From contig JBGQBN010000023.1 in the NCBI GenBank assembly GCA_041494805.1, positions 1 to 55,127 of the forward strand: a DNA stretch of 55,127 nt, given 5' to 3'. The number at the start of each line of letters is the position of its first letter. The stretch's first letter is position 1. Under the pieces are notes generated by a model that saw nothing but the letters and a program-made list of their open reading frames with translations, did not search any database and was not told the origin of the DNA. Positions 17,725-26,647 of the stretch are shown here, one piece after another. Source of the DNA: JBGQBN01 sp041494805 (lineage in GTDB: Bacteria; Acidobacteriota; Terriglobia; Terriglobales; Acidobacteriaceae). The translations under genes were made by a program, and so were the position numbers.

Positions 17725-18102
17725 ATGACAGATACCGAGAACGACGTGATTCTGTCCCAACGAATTGGGCGAGCAATAGATGTGGCGAAGCATATCTCAA
17801 CCCTGGCAGCAGGGTCGCTCGTCCTTGTGGCTACTTTCTTAGACAAACGTCCCAAACCCGTAGTGGCAGCATATTGGTTGGTCTCCTCACTAGTCTGTCT
17901 TTGCATGTGCATTCTTGCGTGCTTCCTATACCTGTTTCTGTTGGCAATCCCATCCAATTGGGAGCAAGGGTGGGGCGGCACGATAAGAGATTTTTGGAAG
18001 TGGCTTACTCTGTTGGCTCTTGTGACCTATGCCACATTCTGCGCCGGAATTTTCTGTTTGGCAGTGTTCGCCGTCCTCGGAATACTTGGGATGCCAAAGT
18101 AG
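17725..18102 (+). CDS. Small three-helix membrane protein of unknown function
   Basis: A 125-residue protein. Hydrophobic segments lie at roughly residues 26-40, 47-76 (Cys-rich: LVCLCMCILACF) and 93-121. The N-terminus is charged and hydrophilic. I do not recognise the family. Support comes from the coherent hydrophobic pattern and ATG start; the ribosome site is weak, with purine-rich GGAAAGAG about 12 bases upstream. Overlapping open frames on both strands look like shadows. It stands alone between murJ and an aminotransferase. The 260 bp before it hold no recognisable gene. Confidence 0.5.
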   Translation: MTDTENDVILSQRIGRAIDVAKHISTLAAGSLVLVATFLDKRPKPVVAAYWLVSSLVCLCMCILACFLYLFLLAIPSNWEQGWGGTIRDFWKWLTLLALVTYATFCAGIFCLAVFAVLGILGMPK

Positions 18103-18155
18103 CCCGCCGCTGCTTTCTTTGACACCGTTGTGACCCTCACCCCATAATCCGAAGC

Positions 18156-19529
18156 ATGGCTGATTCCATGACCACCACCGAAGCCACGCGCTCCGCGGTT
18201 TTGCGGCGATCATTCCGCAAAGCGTTCCCTACCGCGGTTCGCGGGGAAGGCGTGTACGTGTGGGACGCCGAAGGTAAACGGTATCTGGATTTCTCAGGCT
18301 CTGCCGCGGTGAACTTCATCGGGCATGGGGTGAGGGAGATTCCAGCCGCCATGGCGGAACAAGCGGCGAAGCTGGAATTTGTTCACACCAGCCAGTTCAC
18401 CACTCCGGTGGCGGAAGAGTATGCGCAGGAACTGCTGGAGTTTGCCGGAGAGAATTTTCGCGGCGGCGCCGTGTACTTCACCTGCGGCGGCTCGGAATCG
18501 ATTGAAACCGCGTTGAAGCTGGCCCGGCAGTACCAGGTCGAGATCGGGCAGGAGAAACGCCACCGGGTGCTGAGCCGGACGCAGAGTTATCACGGCTCTA
18601 CGCTGGGTGCGCTTGCGGTCTCGGGCAACAAACGGCGGCGGGAAATATATTTGCCGATGGTGCGGGAGTTCACGCACGTCGGAATGCCTTACTGCTACCG
18701 GTGCAGGTATGACTGCAAAGACGGTTGCCAGAACTGCGGGCAGCAGTACGCGGCAGAGTTGGAGCGCGCGATTAAAGCTGCGAACGGCGAGGCTGCGGGA
18801 TTCATTCTTGAGCCGGTGAGCGGCGCAACGCTGGGAGCAGTGGTGCCCCCGGCCGGGTATCTGCAGAGCGTAGCGGAGATTTGCCGGCGCCACGGCGTGT
18901 TGCTGATCGCCGATGAAGTCATGACCGGCATGGGCCGCACGGGGCGAAACTTCGCTGTCGAACATTGGGGCGTGGCTCCCGACATTCTGGTTACGGCGAA
19001 AGGATTGTCGAGCGGTTATGCGCCGCTGGGGGCTGTCATCGCAACAAAAAAAGTGGTGGATGCGATCGCGGACGGGTCGGGGTCTTTCCTGCACGGATTT
19101 ACTTACAATGCGCACCCCATTTCGCTGGCGGCCGGACGGGCGGTGTTGCGGTTTCTGCAGAAACGGAAACTCGTTCAGGCGGCGGATTCCGGACGGAAAG
19201 ATACGACTGCTGCGAAATTGCGAGCTGCGCTTGAAAGCCTGCGCGATTTGAACGTGGTCGGCGATGTTCGGGGGATCGGGTTGCTATGTGGAGTGGAGTT
19301 CGTCGCCGACCAGAAAAGCAAGCAGCCATTCGCGCCGGAGTTGAATTTTGCCGGACGCGTTGGGCAGGCTTCGGCGAAGCGCGGGTTGCTGGTCTACCCC
19401 ATCCAGGGATGTGTGGATGGCATCTTGGGCGATCACCTGCTGATTGCGCCTCCCGCGATCATCACAGCCGAAGAGATCGCCTGGGCAGCGGAGCAGTTGC
19501 GGTTGGCTGTGGAAGAGTCCGCGCGGTAG
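18156..19529 (+). CDS. Class III PLP-dependent aminotransferase
   Basis: A 457-residue fold-type I enzyme. Features are the substrate/PLP region VYFTCGGSESIETALKLAR, SYHGSTLGALAVSG, the Asp pairing the pyridine nitrogen in LLIADEVMTGMGRTG, and the PLP lysine in VTAKGLSSGYAPLGA. Between them is a Cys-rich insert, CYRCRYDCKDGCQNCG, that could bind a metal or be structural; it occurs in one subgroup of these aminotransferases. The amino donor and acceptor cannot be predicted (beta-alanine, GABA or other omega-amines are possible). An alternative ATG lies at 18168. Confidence 0.85.
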   Translation: MADSMTTTEATRSAVLRRSFRKAFPTAVRGEGVYVWDAEGKRYLDFSGSAAVNFIGHGVREIPAAMAEQAAKLEFVHTSQFTTPVAEEYAQELLEFAGENFRGGAVYFTCGGSESIETALKLARQYQVEIGQEKRHRVLSRTQSYHGSTLGALAVSGNKRRREIYLPMVREFTHVGMPYCYRCRYDCKDGCQNCGQQYAAELERAIKAANGEAAGFILEPVSGATLGAVVPPAGYLQSVAEICRRHGVLLIADEVMTGMGRTGRNFAVEHWGVAPDILVTAKGLSSGYAPLGAVIATKKVVDAIADGSGSFLHGFTYNAHPISLAAGRAVLRFLQKRKLVQAADSGRKDTTAAKLRAALESLRDLNVVGDVRGIGLLCGVEFVADQKSKQPFAPELNFAGRVGQASAKRGLLVYPIQGCVDGILGDHLLIAPPAIITAEEIAWAAEQLRLAVEESAR

Positions 19530-19700
19530 AGGCTTCCTCGTAGTTCTTTTCTTTCAGCGCCGGGTAATCGCTGAACTTATCTGGCTTTCCCTTCAATTAC
19601 TTACCGGTTGACTTTTTCTTGCGACTCGCTTTACCCACCGTGCATTGCCAGCCCCAAGCTTCCGAAGCAAATTGATTCACGAACATTGGAGGAAGGTGCT

Positions 19701-20426
19701 ATGGCAAGTCCATGGATTGACTTCTGTGAGCAGGCAAACCCTGGAGTATTGAAGGAAGCGTGCCGGGCAAAATTTGAGAGTGCAGACCGAATTCAATTGA
19801 GTTTGGTGGCAGCGGCGGAGAAGCGGGCGCTGATCTGGATGGCAGAACGCACGCCGGGCTGGATCAACTCTGACCATTTGACACTGCTGGGATTCGCGGC
19901 GCAGATGATGGCCGGGGTCAGCTATGCGCTGGCACGTTGGAACCGGTATTGGTTGCTGGGTGGCATCGTGTTCCTGGCGTTGAACTGGCTGGGAGACAGC
20001 CTGGACGGTACGCTGGCCCGGGCGCGGCGGCGGCAGCGTCCGCGGTATGGGTTTTATGTGGACCACATCATGGACAGCTTCGGTGCGCTGGCGCTGATGG
20101 GAGGGTTGGCTGTTTCGGGATACATGCATCCGTATGTCGCGATGGGGCTGCTGGTGGCCTTCCTGCTGCTCTCGATCCAATCGTATCTTGCCACCTACAC
20201 CTTGGGTCAGTTCCAACTCTCGTTTTGGAGTTTTGGCCCGACCGAATTGCGCATCTTGCTGGCCGTCGGCAACGTGGCGCTGCTGCGCTGGCCGATGGTC
20301 TTCGGAGGCAGGTATCGGCTGTTTGATCTTGGCGGCGCCATCGGGCTTATCGGAATGACCGTGATCCTGGTCTTTTTCACCGTCCGCAATACCCGCCGGC
20401 TGTATCGGGAGGAACGAATCCTATGA
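19701..20426 (+). CDS. CDP-alcohol phosphatidyltransferase family protein
   Basis: About 241 residues from ATG 19701, with a strong GGAGGAAGG ribosome site; the open frame back to 19608 is not needed. The CDP-OH-P signature is intact in GDSLDGTLARARRRQRPRYG followed by FYVDHIMD, giving all the metal-binding Asp residues. Six membrane helices are expected. The enzyme transfers a phospho-alcohol from a CDP-activated donor to an acceptor alcohol; donor and acceptor are not evident. A hydrophilic N-terminus of about 60 residues precedes the domain. It overlaps the GtrA gene by 4 bp (ATGA), so the two probably act together. Confidence 0.86.
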   Translation: MASPWIDFCEQANPGVLKEACRAKFESADRIQLSLVAAAEKRALIWMAERTPGWINSDHLTLLGFAAQMMAGVSYALARWNRYWLLGGIVFLALNWLGDSLDGTLARARRRQRPRYGFYVDHIMDSFGALALMGGLAVSGYMHPYVAMGLLVAFLLLSIQSYLATYTLGQFQLSFWSFGPTELRILLAVGNVALLRWPMVFGGRYRLFDLGGAIGLIGMTVILVFFTVRNTRRLYREERIL

Positions 20427-20902
20427 CGAGGGCGGGTAATGGCTGGCGACTGTGCGTGGTCCGCTGGCTGAAATTTAACGCTGTAGGTGGAATCGGGATT
20501 GGCGTGCAGCTGATGGTGCTGGCCGCACTGAAGGCCGGCCTACACCTCGACTACCTGCTGGCGACGGCACTGGCGGTGGAGGCGGCCGTAGTACACAATT
20601 TTCTTTGGCACGAGCGTTTTACCTGGGTGGATCGGCAGGTGGGCAAGGGGTTCACGCGGTTCATCAAGTTCAATCTGACTACAGGGATGTTTTCCATCGT
20701 TGGGAACCTGCTGCTGATGGAATTGTTTGTAGAGAGGATGGGCTTGCAATACCTGGCGGCAAACATGATCTCAATCGCGGTGTGCTCGCTGGCGAATTTT
20801 CTGGTGAGTGACCGGTTCGTGTTTCAGGATGTCTTAGGGCTGGAGAGAAATGTTAACGGGGAGCCCCTATCCTGCTCCGCTCCAGATGACAGCCCTGAGT
20901 AG
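20423..20902 (+). CDS. GtrA-like membrane protein
   Basis: A 159-residue protein with four membrane helices and GtrA-family features: FNAVGGIGIGVQLMVL in helix 1, the NFLWHERFTW motif between helices 2 and 3, and ANFLVSDRFVF at the end. GtrA proteins are thought to translocate or handle undecaprenyl-linked sugars. Its start overlaps the upstream phosphatidyltransferase stop, and its stop abuts the convergent gene with no gap. The pair may make or place a lipid-linked headgroup; that is inference. Confidence 0.85.
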   Translation: MTRAGNGWRLCVVRWLKFNAVGGIGIGVQLMVLAALKAGLHLDYLLATALAVEAAVVHNFLWHERFTWVDRQVGKGFTRFIKFNLTTGMFSIVGNLLLMELFVERMGLQYLAANMISIAVCSLANFLVSDRFVFQDVLGLERNVNGEPLSCSAPDDSPE

Positions 20903-21706
20903 TTAGTCCCCGTGGCTGTGGGCTTGACGCTCGACCGACCAGATGTCTTCCGGTTTCAGCTCAAAGGGGTAAACGTGCACCATCCACCCGAAGATCTGGG
21001 GAAAGAACCTGCCGCCCGCAGCGTCACAGTCGTCCCGGGTCGCAATCGATCCCGCCAGACCAAACTTTGAATGGGGGCCCAACGCCTCGCTCTTCCTGCC
21101 TTCGGGCGGGAGACACATGTTGATGTGGGCGTGCCATTGGGCAATGCTGAGCGGAATCCGCTGATCGAGCTGGACCCAGGTGGCATTCTTGGGCGCGGTG
21201 TACATGACACCGATTAGTTTGTAGTCGTCACCGTGTTTCTCGTAAAGCAGCGAAGTGGGGTGCTCAGGATCAAAATGCCTGGCCGATTCGAATCCGTACC
21301 AGTAATTCGTGAAGTGATATTGCTTCTGCGGCAGCTTGGGGAGGAATATCTTGTAGCCGTCAGCCAGAGCGGCTCTGTAATCCTTGTACTTCTCGGCAGT
21401 TCTGCGGGCGGCTTCCACTACCTGGGCGGCTTTTTCCTGGTCACCGGGCTTGATGTCGCGCAGCGTGGTCATCTTCATGTGCGGGCCCATGTCCAGGTGA
21501 CGACCTTCCATGGATCGCATGGCGTGAGCGCTGCCATCGCTACCCATGCCCGGCATGTCTGGCATGTCGGAGCCGTGCATATTGGACATGTCGGGGCTGG
21601 TCATGTCCCTATTCGGCATGTCGCCCTGGGGTTTGCCCTCTTGGGCGCAGACCAACGACAACGCCAGAAAAACAAGTGAAGCCACGGCCAGAGCTCGGTT
21701 CGTCAT
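20903..21706 (-). CDS. Secreted Met/His/Asp-rich protein, putative metal binder
   Basis: About 267 residues from ATG 21706, preceded by an AAGGAAG ribosome site. A signal peptide (RALAVASLVFLALSLVCAQ) is followed by a segment of repeated DM, NM and PM units with His (residues ~30-80), reminiscent of copper/silver-binding tails. The rest is a globular domain with conserved-looking FTNYWYGFESARHF, LIGVMYTAP, QWHAHINMCLPP and two late Cys residues. I do not recognise the family; copper handling is a guess from composition. Confidence 0.75.
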   Translation of the reverse strand: MTNRALAVASLVFLALSLVCAQEGKPQGDMPNRDMTSPDMSNMHGSDMPDMPGMGSDGSAHAMRSMEGRHLDMGPHMKMTTLRDIKPGDQEKAAQVVEAARRTAEKYKDYRAALADGYKIFLPKLPQKQYHFTNYWYGFESARHFDPEHPTSLLYEKHGDDYKLIGVMYTAPKNATWVQLDQRIPLSIAQWHAHINMCLPPEGRKSEALGPHSKFGLAGSIATRDDCDAAGGRFFPQIFGWMVHVYPFELKPEDIWSVERQAHSHGD

Positions 21707-21820
21707 GCCAACTTCCTTGCGATTCATTGTTGTTATTAACCCTGACTGAGAAGAGTTGTTTCGGCAACGGGAGGTTGGTTGCCGGGGGTTACAAGAGTAA
21801 TAAGGCGGTGGGACCAGCGG

Positions 21821-23215
21821 CTATGCCATCGCCAGAATCTGGGCTGCGGCTTCCTGCCCGGAACGAACGCAATCAGGCACGCCGATTCCACGATAACCGT
21901 TTCCAGCCAGGGCGAGTCCAGGCAATTGGTTTCGCAAACGTTCAATGCGTTCCAACCGCTCCAGATGACCCACGTTGTACTGTGCCATCGCGCCCTTCCA
22001 TTTGTACACACGAGTGAAAAGCGGTTCAGCAGTGAGGCCGATGATCTGTTTCAGCTCCTCGCGAACTATGCCCAGGATCTGTTCGTTTGTGGACTGGAGA
22101 ATCTGCTCATCGCGGGATCCACCAAGAAAACAGCGCACCAGGGCACGGTCTTCGGGTGCACGATGCGGAAACTTGTTGTGCACGAATGTAGTGGCCAGCA
22201 TGCGCCTTCCTTCAGAACGAGGCACAAGAAAACCGAAGCCCGGAGGCAGTGACGAGCGCACCTTTCCGTCGTATCCCAGCGTGACCGTGACCGATGAACT
22301 GTAGTGAATGCCGCCGAGTTCGGAAGCAAGAGTCTCGCTCGCGCCGTTCAGGAGCGCGGTGGCTGCCGGGGTGGGCGTAGCCACAATGACTGCATCAAAA
22401 TGATCAGATCCGTAGCCCGCCGAAACCACCCAGGCGCTATCCTGTGGTTGAAGGGCTTGCACGAGAGTGTTCGGGCGCAAAGCCGACGGAGAAATGCGCG
22501 CCACGAGCGCATCCACCAGTTGCTGCATGCCATCCTTGAGCGACGTAAATAGCGGGCGAGCAGGGCCGGGCGCGCTTTGTGCCATTTTCTTCCGGGCCGC
22601 CAGGAGGGCGCGGCCCAGGCTGCCATGTTGGGCTTCCATCTCCGCGAAGCGTGGCAGAACGGCACGCACACTGAGTTGCGTGGCCTCGCCGCCATAAACG
22701 CCGGAGAGCAGTGGATCAGCGAGGCGATCCACCATTTCCGCTCCGTAGTGGCGCTCGACGAATGCTGCGACGGTCTCGTCTCCCTCTGTTCTCCGAGGCG
22801 GATGGAACCACTCGCGGGCTATGCGGAGTTTCGTGCTGGGTGAGAAGAGCGGGGACAAGACAGCTGGCAGCACTTTGGTGGGAACCATAAACATAAGTCC
22901 ATCGGGAATGACTCCCAGCTTGCCCTTGACCAGGATATAAGTCTTGCGGTCGGCATCGTTGGAGCCAATAAGTTGGTCGGCGAGTCCGACTTGCCGGCAG
23001 AGGTCGGAGGCCCAGGGTTTCTCGGTTAAGAAGGAATCAGGGCCGGCTTCGACCAGACAGCGATCGACCCGATCGGTTACCAGCACGCCGCCGAAGCGTG
23101 GGCTGGACTCGTAGAGCACGCACTCCAGCGGGGCGCCGGCACGGCGCTTCTCTTCGAGAACAAAAGCAGCGGCGAGTCCGGAGATGCCGCCGCCGATGAT
23201 GGCGATACGTTTCAT
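21821..23215 (-). CDS. hemY: Protoporphyrinogen/coproporphyrinogen oxidase (HemY/HemG type)
   Basis: A 464-residue FAD-dependent oxidase: N-terminal dinucleotide motif RIAIIGGGISGLAAAFVLEE, the flavin-contacting RFGGVLVTD, VEAGPDSFLTEKP, and C-terminal GLALAGNGYRGIGVPDCVRSG. It oxidises protoporphyrinogen IX, or coproporphyrinogen III in the coproporphyrin-dependent route. Which one cannot be told from sequence alone, and no hemQ is present. It is the third gene of hemE-hemH-hemY, 25 bp after hemH. Confidence 0.92.
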   Translation of the reverse strand: MKRIAIIGGGISGLAAAFVLEEKRRAGAPLECVLYESSPRFGGVLVTDRVDRCLVEAGPDSFLTEKPWASDLCRQVGLADQLIGSNDADRKTYILVKGKLGVIPDGLMFMVPTKVLPAVLSPLFSPSTKLRIAREWFHPPRRTEGDETVAAFVERHYGAEMVDRLADPLLSGVYGGEATQLSVRAVLPRFAEMEAQHGSLGRALLAARKKMAQSAPGPARPLFTSLKDGMQQLVDALVARISPSALRPNTLVQALQPQDSAWVVSAGYGSDHFDAVIVATPTPAATALLNGASETLASELGGIHYSSSVTVTLGYDGKVRSSLPPGFGFLVPRSEGRRMLATTFVHNKFPHRAPEDRALVRCFLGGSRDEQILQSTNEQILGIVREELKQIIGLTAEPLFTRVYKWKGAMAQYNVGHLERLERIERLRNQLPGLALAGNGYRGIGVPDCVRSGQEAAAQILAMA

Positions 23216-23240
23216 GAAACCCAGGAGCCGAAGCCCGTTA

Positions 23241-24194
23241 TTATTTTGTACCGGTCACAGCGGCCTGAAAGCCCGCTCTTCCGCTCAACCGTGATCTCGC
23301 CACGTCGGCCAGCGCCGCGGTCAATAGCGGCGAATCGTTGAGCGACTCGGTGCGAAACAGGCGCATGCCTGCCTTCTCGGCAAAGGCCTTGAATCCGATG
23401 TCGATGTCATAAAGAATCTCGACGTGGTCACAAAGAAATCCAATGGGCTGAACCAACACCCCGCCATGGCCTTTCTGCTTTAGGTCCAGGATGGTGGCTT
23501 CGACGGTGGGTCCAAGCCACTCTCCGCCTGACATGCTCTGACTCTGGAAGGCGAAGGACCAGTCTGCCGTCCCCAGGGCCGCCTCGCGCGCCACCAGGGT
23601 CGCGGTTTCCCTGGCTTGGGATTCGTAAGGATCGCCCCCGCTGATGGTGCGTTGCGGAACGCTGTGCGCCGTGAAGATGACCGGTACTTTTGTGCCCATC
23701 TGCCGATTGGAAGTTTCCAGGCCTGCACGCAATCTTTCCGCGAAGGCTTTGATCAGCAGGGGGTGGTCATGCCAGGACTCGACGAAGTCAACGGTAAATG
23801 GAATTTCCCTTTCATCCGTGAGGGCAGAGCGGTAGAGCCCAACGCTGGTGCGCGAGTTGTGCGGCGCGAGGCAAATGACCACTGCGTGCCCGATCCGGTC
23901 CGTCGCCATAGAACGCACCGCGTCGGCGATGAACGGCTTCCAGTTACGCATGCCGACGTACACCGCTAGTCCCAATGCTTCAGCCAGCAACTCTCCCTGT
24001 TTCAAAGTGAGCGCGGTGAGTGGGGAGCCGCCAATCAGCCCATAGCGGTGCTTTACTTCTTCAACCACCTGCGACGGGAGGGGACGGCCTCCCGTGACGC
24101 GGAGCAGGAAATCTGGGACTTCGTCCACAGAATCGGGGCTGCCGTGGGCCAGAAGGAGGACGGCGGGTTTCTGCAGCGTGGATGGCGCACTCAA
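23241..24194 (-). CDS. hemH: Ferrochelatase
   Basis: A 317-residue ferrochelatase. The catalytic His lies in VIFTAHSVPQRT and the conserved Glu in FLCDHVEILYDID; N-terminal AVLLLAHGSPDS, and GSPLTALTLKQ near residue 57. It inserts ferrous iron into the porphyrin ring. There is no C-terminal membrane anchor, so it is probably soluble or peripheral. It lies 83 bp downstream of hemE and 25 bp upstream of hemY on the same strand. Confidence 0.92.
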   Translation of the reverse strand: MSAPSTLQKPAVLLLAHGSPDSVDEVPDFLLRVTGGRPLPSQVVEEVKHRYGLIGGSPLTALTLKQGELLAEALGLAVYVGMRNWKPFIADAVRSMATDRIGHAVVICLAPHNSRTSVGLYRSALTDEREIPFTVDFVESWHDHPLLIKAFAERLRAGLETSNRQMGTKVPVIFTAHSVPQRTISGGDPYESQARETATLVAREAALGTADWSFAFQSQSMSGGEWLGPTVEATILDLKQKGHGGVLVQPIGFLCDHVEILYDIDIGFKAFAEKAGMRLFRTESLNDSPLLTAALADVARSRLSGRAGFQAAVTGTK

Positions 24195-24222
24195 AATTCG
24201 GCCTCGGACCTACAAAAACCAT

Positions 24223-24253
24223 TTAACCACAGGGGACACAGGGGACACGGAGG
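24223..24253 (+). repeat. Dispersed repeat unit (TTAACCACAGGGGACAC type)
   Basis: A 31-bp element between hemE and hemH beginning TTAACCACA and continuing with two GGGGACAC-like units. It matches, in inverted orientation, 28 of 31 positions of the element at 49741-49772. A partial copy of its start (TTTAACCACA) occurs near 3322. It is internally repetitive and is not a gene. Confidence 0.7.
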
Positions 24254-24277
24254 TGATCGGTACACTCGTCGGATCGA

Positions 24278-25309
24278 TCAAAGAGTATGCTCCCGGACAA
24301 ACGCCGCCAGTGCCTTCACATTTTCCACCGGTGTTTCCGGCAGAATCCCGTGACCCAGATTAAAGATGTGCCCGGGACGTCCACCGGCACGGCGCAGTAT
24401 GTCTTCCGCGCGGGCCTTCAAATTCTTCCGGTCGGCGAAGAGTAGGACGGGATCGAGATTGCCCTGCACGGCCCCCTCAAAACCGACGCTTCGCCAGCCC
24501 TCATCGAGCGGAATGCGCCAATCGAGGCCAATCACTTCGGCGCCGGTTTGCTTCATCGAAGGCAGCAGAGTGGCGCTGTCGGTTCCAAAATAAATGATCG
24601 GCACGCCTGACTTCTGCAAGGCACGCACCAGTTCGGTGGTGGAGGGCAACACGTAGCGACGGTAGTCTTCGACACTGAGGCAACCGACCCAACTGTCGAA
24701 AATCTGAATGGTGTCGGCGCCGGCCCGCACCTGGTCGGCCGCATATTCGGCGACCACCGCCACCAACTTGTGCATCAGATCATCCCAGGCGGCGGGCGAA
24801 GAATACATCATTTTCTTGGTGTGAACGTAATTGCGCGAGCCGCCACCCTCGATCATGTAGCTGGCCAGGGTGAAAGGGGCGCCGCAGAAGCCGATCACCG
24901 GCAAGGACGTTCCAAAGTGCTTGCACACCCGGCTCACAGCTTCGGAAACATATCCCAGATCAGCAGCACGATCGGTACGTAGCCGGGCAATGTCGGCCTT
25001 TTCGCGGAGCGGTTTGTCGATGACGGGACCTTCCCCAGCGGAGAAGTGGAAGGGCAGGCCCATGACTTCGAGCGGCAGCAGAAGGTCAGCGAAGATGATG
25101 GCGGCGTCCACGCCCAGCGCCTCGGCAGCCGTGATGGTTACCTCGGCTGCGACCTCCGGCTTCTTGCAGATCTCGATCAACGAATATTGCTTGCGAACGG
25201 CGCGGTACTCAGGCATGTAGCGTCCAGCCTGGCGCATGAACCAGACCGGTGTGCGGTCAACGGGCTGCGCCTTGCAGGCTCTTACGAAGCGGGATTCGGG
25301 GGCAGACAT
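24278..25309 (-). CDS. hemE: Uroporphyrinogen III decarboxylase
   Basis: A 343-residue TIM-barrel enzyme with the family signature PVWFMRQAGRYMPEYR, the catalytic Asp region ALGVDAAIIFADLLLPLEVMG, GFCGAPFTLASYMIEGG, and the C-terminal FNLGHGILPETP. It decarboxylates uroporphyrinogen III to coproporphyrinogen III. It is the first gene of the heme operon on the minus strand. A divergent 76-residue protein starts about 200 bp upstream. Confidence 0.95.
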   Translation of the reverse strand: MSAPESRFVRACKAQPVDRTPVWFMRQAGRYMPEYRAVRKQYSLIEICKKPEVAAEVTITAAEALGVDAAIIFADLLLPLEVMGLPFHFSAGEGPVIDKPLREKADIARLRTDRAADLGYVSEAVSRVCKHFGTSLPVIGFCGAPFTLASYMIEGGGSRNYVHTKKMMYSSPAAWDDLMHKLVAVVAEYAADQVRAGADTIQIFDSWVGCLSVEDYRRYVLPSTTELVRALQKSGVPIIYFGTDSATLLPSMKQTGAEVIGLDWRIPLDEGWRSVGFEGAVQGNLDPVLLFADRKNLKARAEDILRRAGGRPGHIFNLGHGILPETPVENVKALAAFVREHTL

Positions 25310-25514
25310 GAATCATCAAATGTAGCATTTTTGCGGTGTGCTACGTGTTCCACCCAGCTGCGCCAGGCCTGGACGGCCGGGGGCGGCTGTCCCCTACGCG
25401 AACCTTAGCGCTGTGGTGGGACTTGCCCTTGTGTGTTTCCCAGCACCAAGAGAGTACCCTCGCCCTTGCCCCTGATCGGCCTATCATTTCTGTAGACCAG
25501 TGGGGAGGTGTCAG

Positions 25515-25745
25515 ATGGCGGCGAGTCAGGTGATTCTTTACTTCGACAAGCAGGAGGACGCTCTGCTTTTTACCCTGGCTGCCAGTTCGGTAATGTCCGC
25601 GAACGAACCGTCCCGTCCCAATGAAGATCTGGTGAAGATTGGGCAGGAAATCTGCAAAGCCACCCGCATTACCACCGAAGGTGTTCTGAACCCGGCGAGC
25701 TCGGATCCACTCCAAAACAGCGCGAGTTCCGGCAGCCAGAGCTGA
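25515..25745 (+). CDS. Small hypothetical protein
   Basis: A 76-residue soluble protein starting at ATG 25515 with a strong GGGGAGG ribosome site six bases upstream. The sequence looks like one small alpha/beta unit (QVILYFDKQEDALLFTLAASS) followed by a Ser-rich tail. I recognise no family. It ends two bases before the convergent response-regulator stop. It could be a small regulatory partner, but nothing shows this. Confidence 0.6.
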   Translation: MAASQVILYFDKQEDALLFTLAASSVMSANEPSRPNEDLVKIGQEICKATRITTEGVLNPASSDPLQNSASSGSQS

Positions 25746-25747
25746 TT

Positions 25748-26422
25748 CTATTTCGGAGCATCAAAGCGGTAACCGATTCCACGCACCGTTTTCAGGCAGG
25801 AAGGACTGTCCGGGTCAGGCTCTATCTTTTCACGGAGGCGGCGGACGTACACATCCACGGAACGCGGAGTCACGAAAGAACCTTCCGTCCAGACGGCGTC
25901 TAGCAACTGATCGCGGGTGAACACACGCGCAGCATGACGCGCCAGATAATCCAGCAGGCGAAATTCGCGGGTGGTGGTGGGCACGGCCCTGCCCGAGACC
26001 TTCACGATCATGGAAGCGGCGTCAATTTCGATGTGCCCCAGTTTCAGCACCTCGGTCTCGGCGGTCCTCTGCGAGCGGCGCAGGACAGCGCGCACTCTGG
26101 CGACCAGCTCGCGCGGGCTGAACGGTTTGGTGATGTAGTCGTCCCCCCCGAGTTCCAGCCCCCGGACGCGGTCGAGTTCGCCGGTCTTTGCAGTCAGGAA
26201 GATGATGTGTGCCTCGGATAGCGGACGGGCGCGGCGGATGTGGCGGCACAGTTCGAAGCCGTCGCTGCCGGGAATCATGATGTCCAGAAGAAACAGGGAA
26301 GGCAGGTCCTTGACGGCTTCGTCAATTACCGACGTCGAACTGGGAAACCAGCGTGTGTCGTAGCCGGAGGTGTCGAGATGAAGGCAGATCAGACGCGCGA
26401 TGTCGGCATCATCTTCAACCAC
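25748..26422 (-). CDS. OmpR/PhoB-family response regulator
   Basis: Receiver domain with the phospho-acceptor in LFLLDIMIPGSDGFEL, the acidic pair in VEDDAD, the Thr in IIFLTAKTGE and Lys in DYITKPFSPREL. A winged helix follows (TTREFRLLDYLARH, then TPRSVDVYVRRLREKI, KTVRGIGYRF). The first codon used here is GTG at 26422, but this cuts the first beta strand: upstream codons read KSLIFVVEDDAD in frame. The true start is therefore probably further up at a non-ATG codon (CTG at 26470 is possible). No cognate histidine kinase is in the window. The tRNA lies 178 bp upstream. Confidence 0.88.
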   Translation of the reverse strand: MVEDDADIARLICLHLDTSGYDTRWFPSSTSVIDEAVKDLPSLFLLDIMIPGSDGFELCRHIRRARPLSEAHIIFLTAKTGELDRVRGLELGGDDYITKPFSPRELVARVRAVLRRSQRTAETEVLKLGHIEIDAASMIVKVSGRAVPTTTREFRLLDYLARHAARVFTRDQLLDAVWTEGSFVTPRSVDVYVRRLREKIEPDPDSPSCLKTVRGIGYRFDAPK

Positions 26423-26647
26423 GAAGATGAGGGACTTGCCAGTCCATGCTTCCCGCGCGGGTTCATGCAGGCTGGTTCCGATGGGCTTTCTCCAGGCAAA
26501 GACACCACTGGGTAAGTTCCTCAGGTGAGTCTGGAGGATGGGTATTACAGCAGTGTTGCTGGGGAGTTAAAGGTTGATTAATTCTGGAGGGGGTGGTGGG
26601 AAGCGCAAGTGCTTGGGATTCAACGGGGTGGGTGGCGAAGAGGCAGG

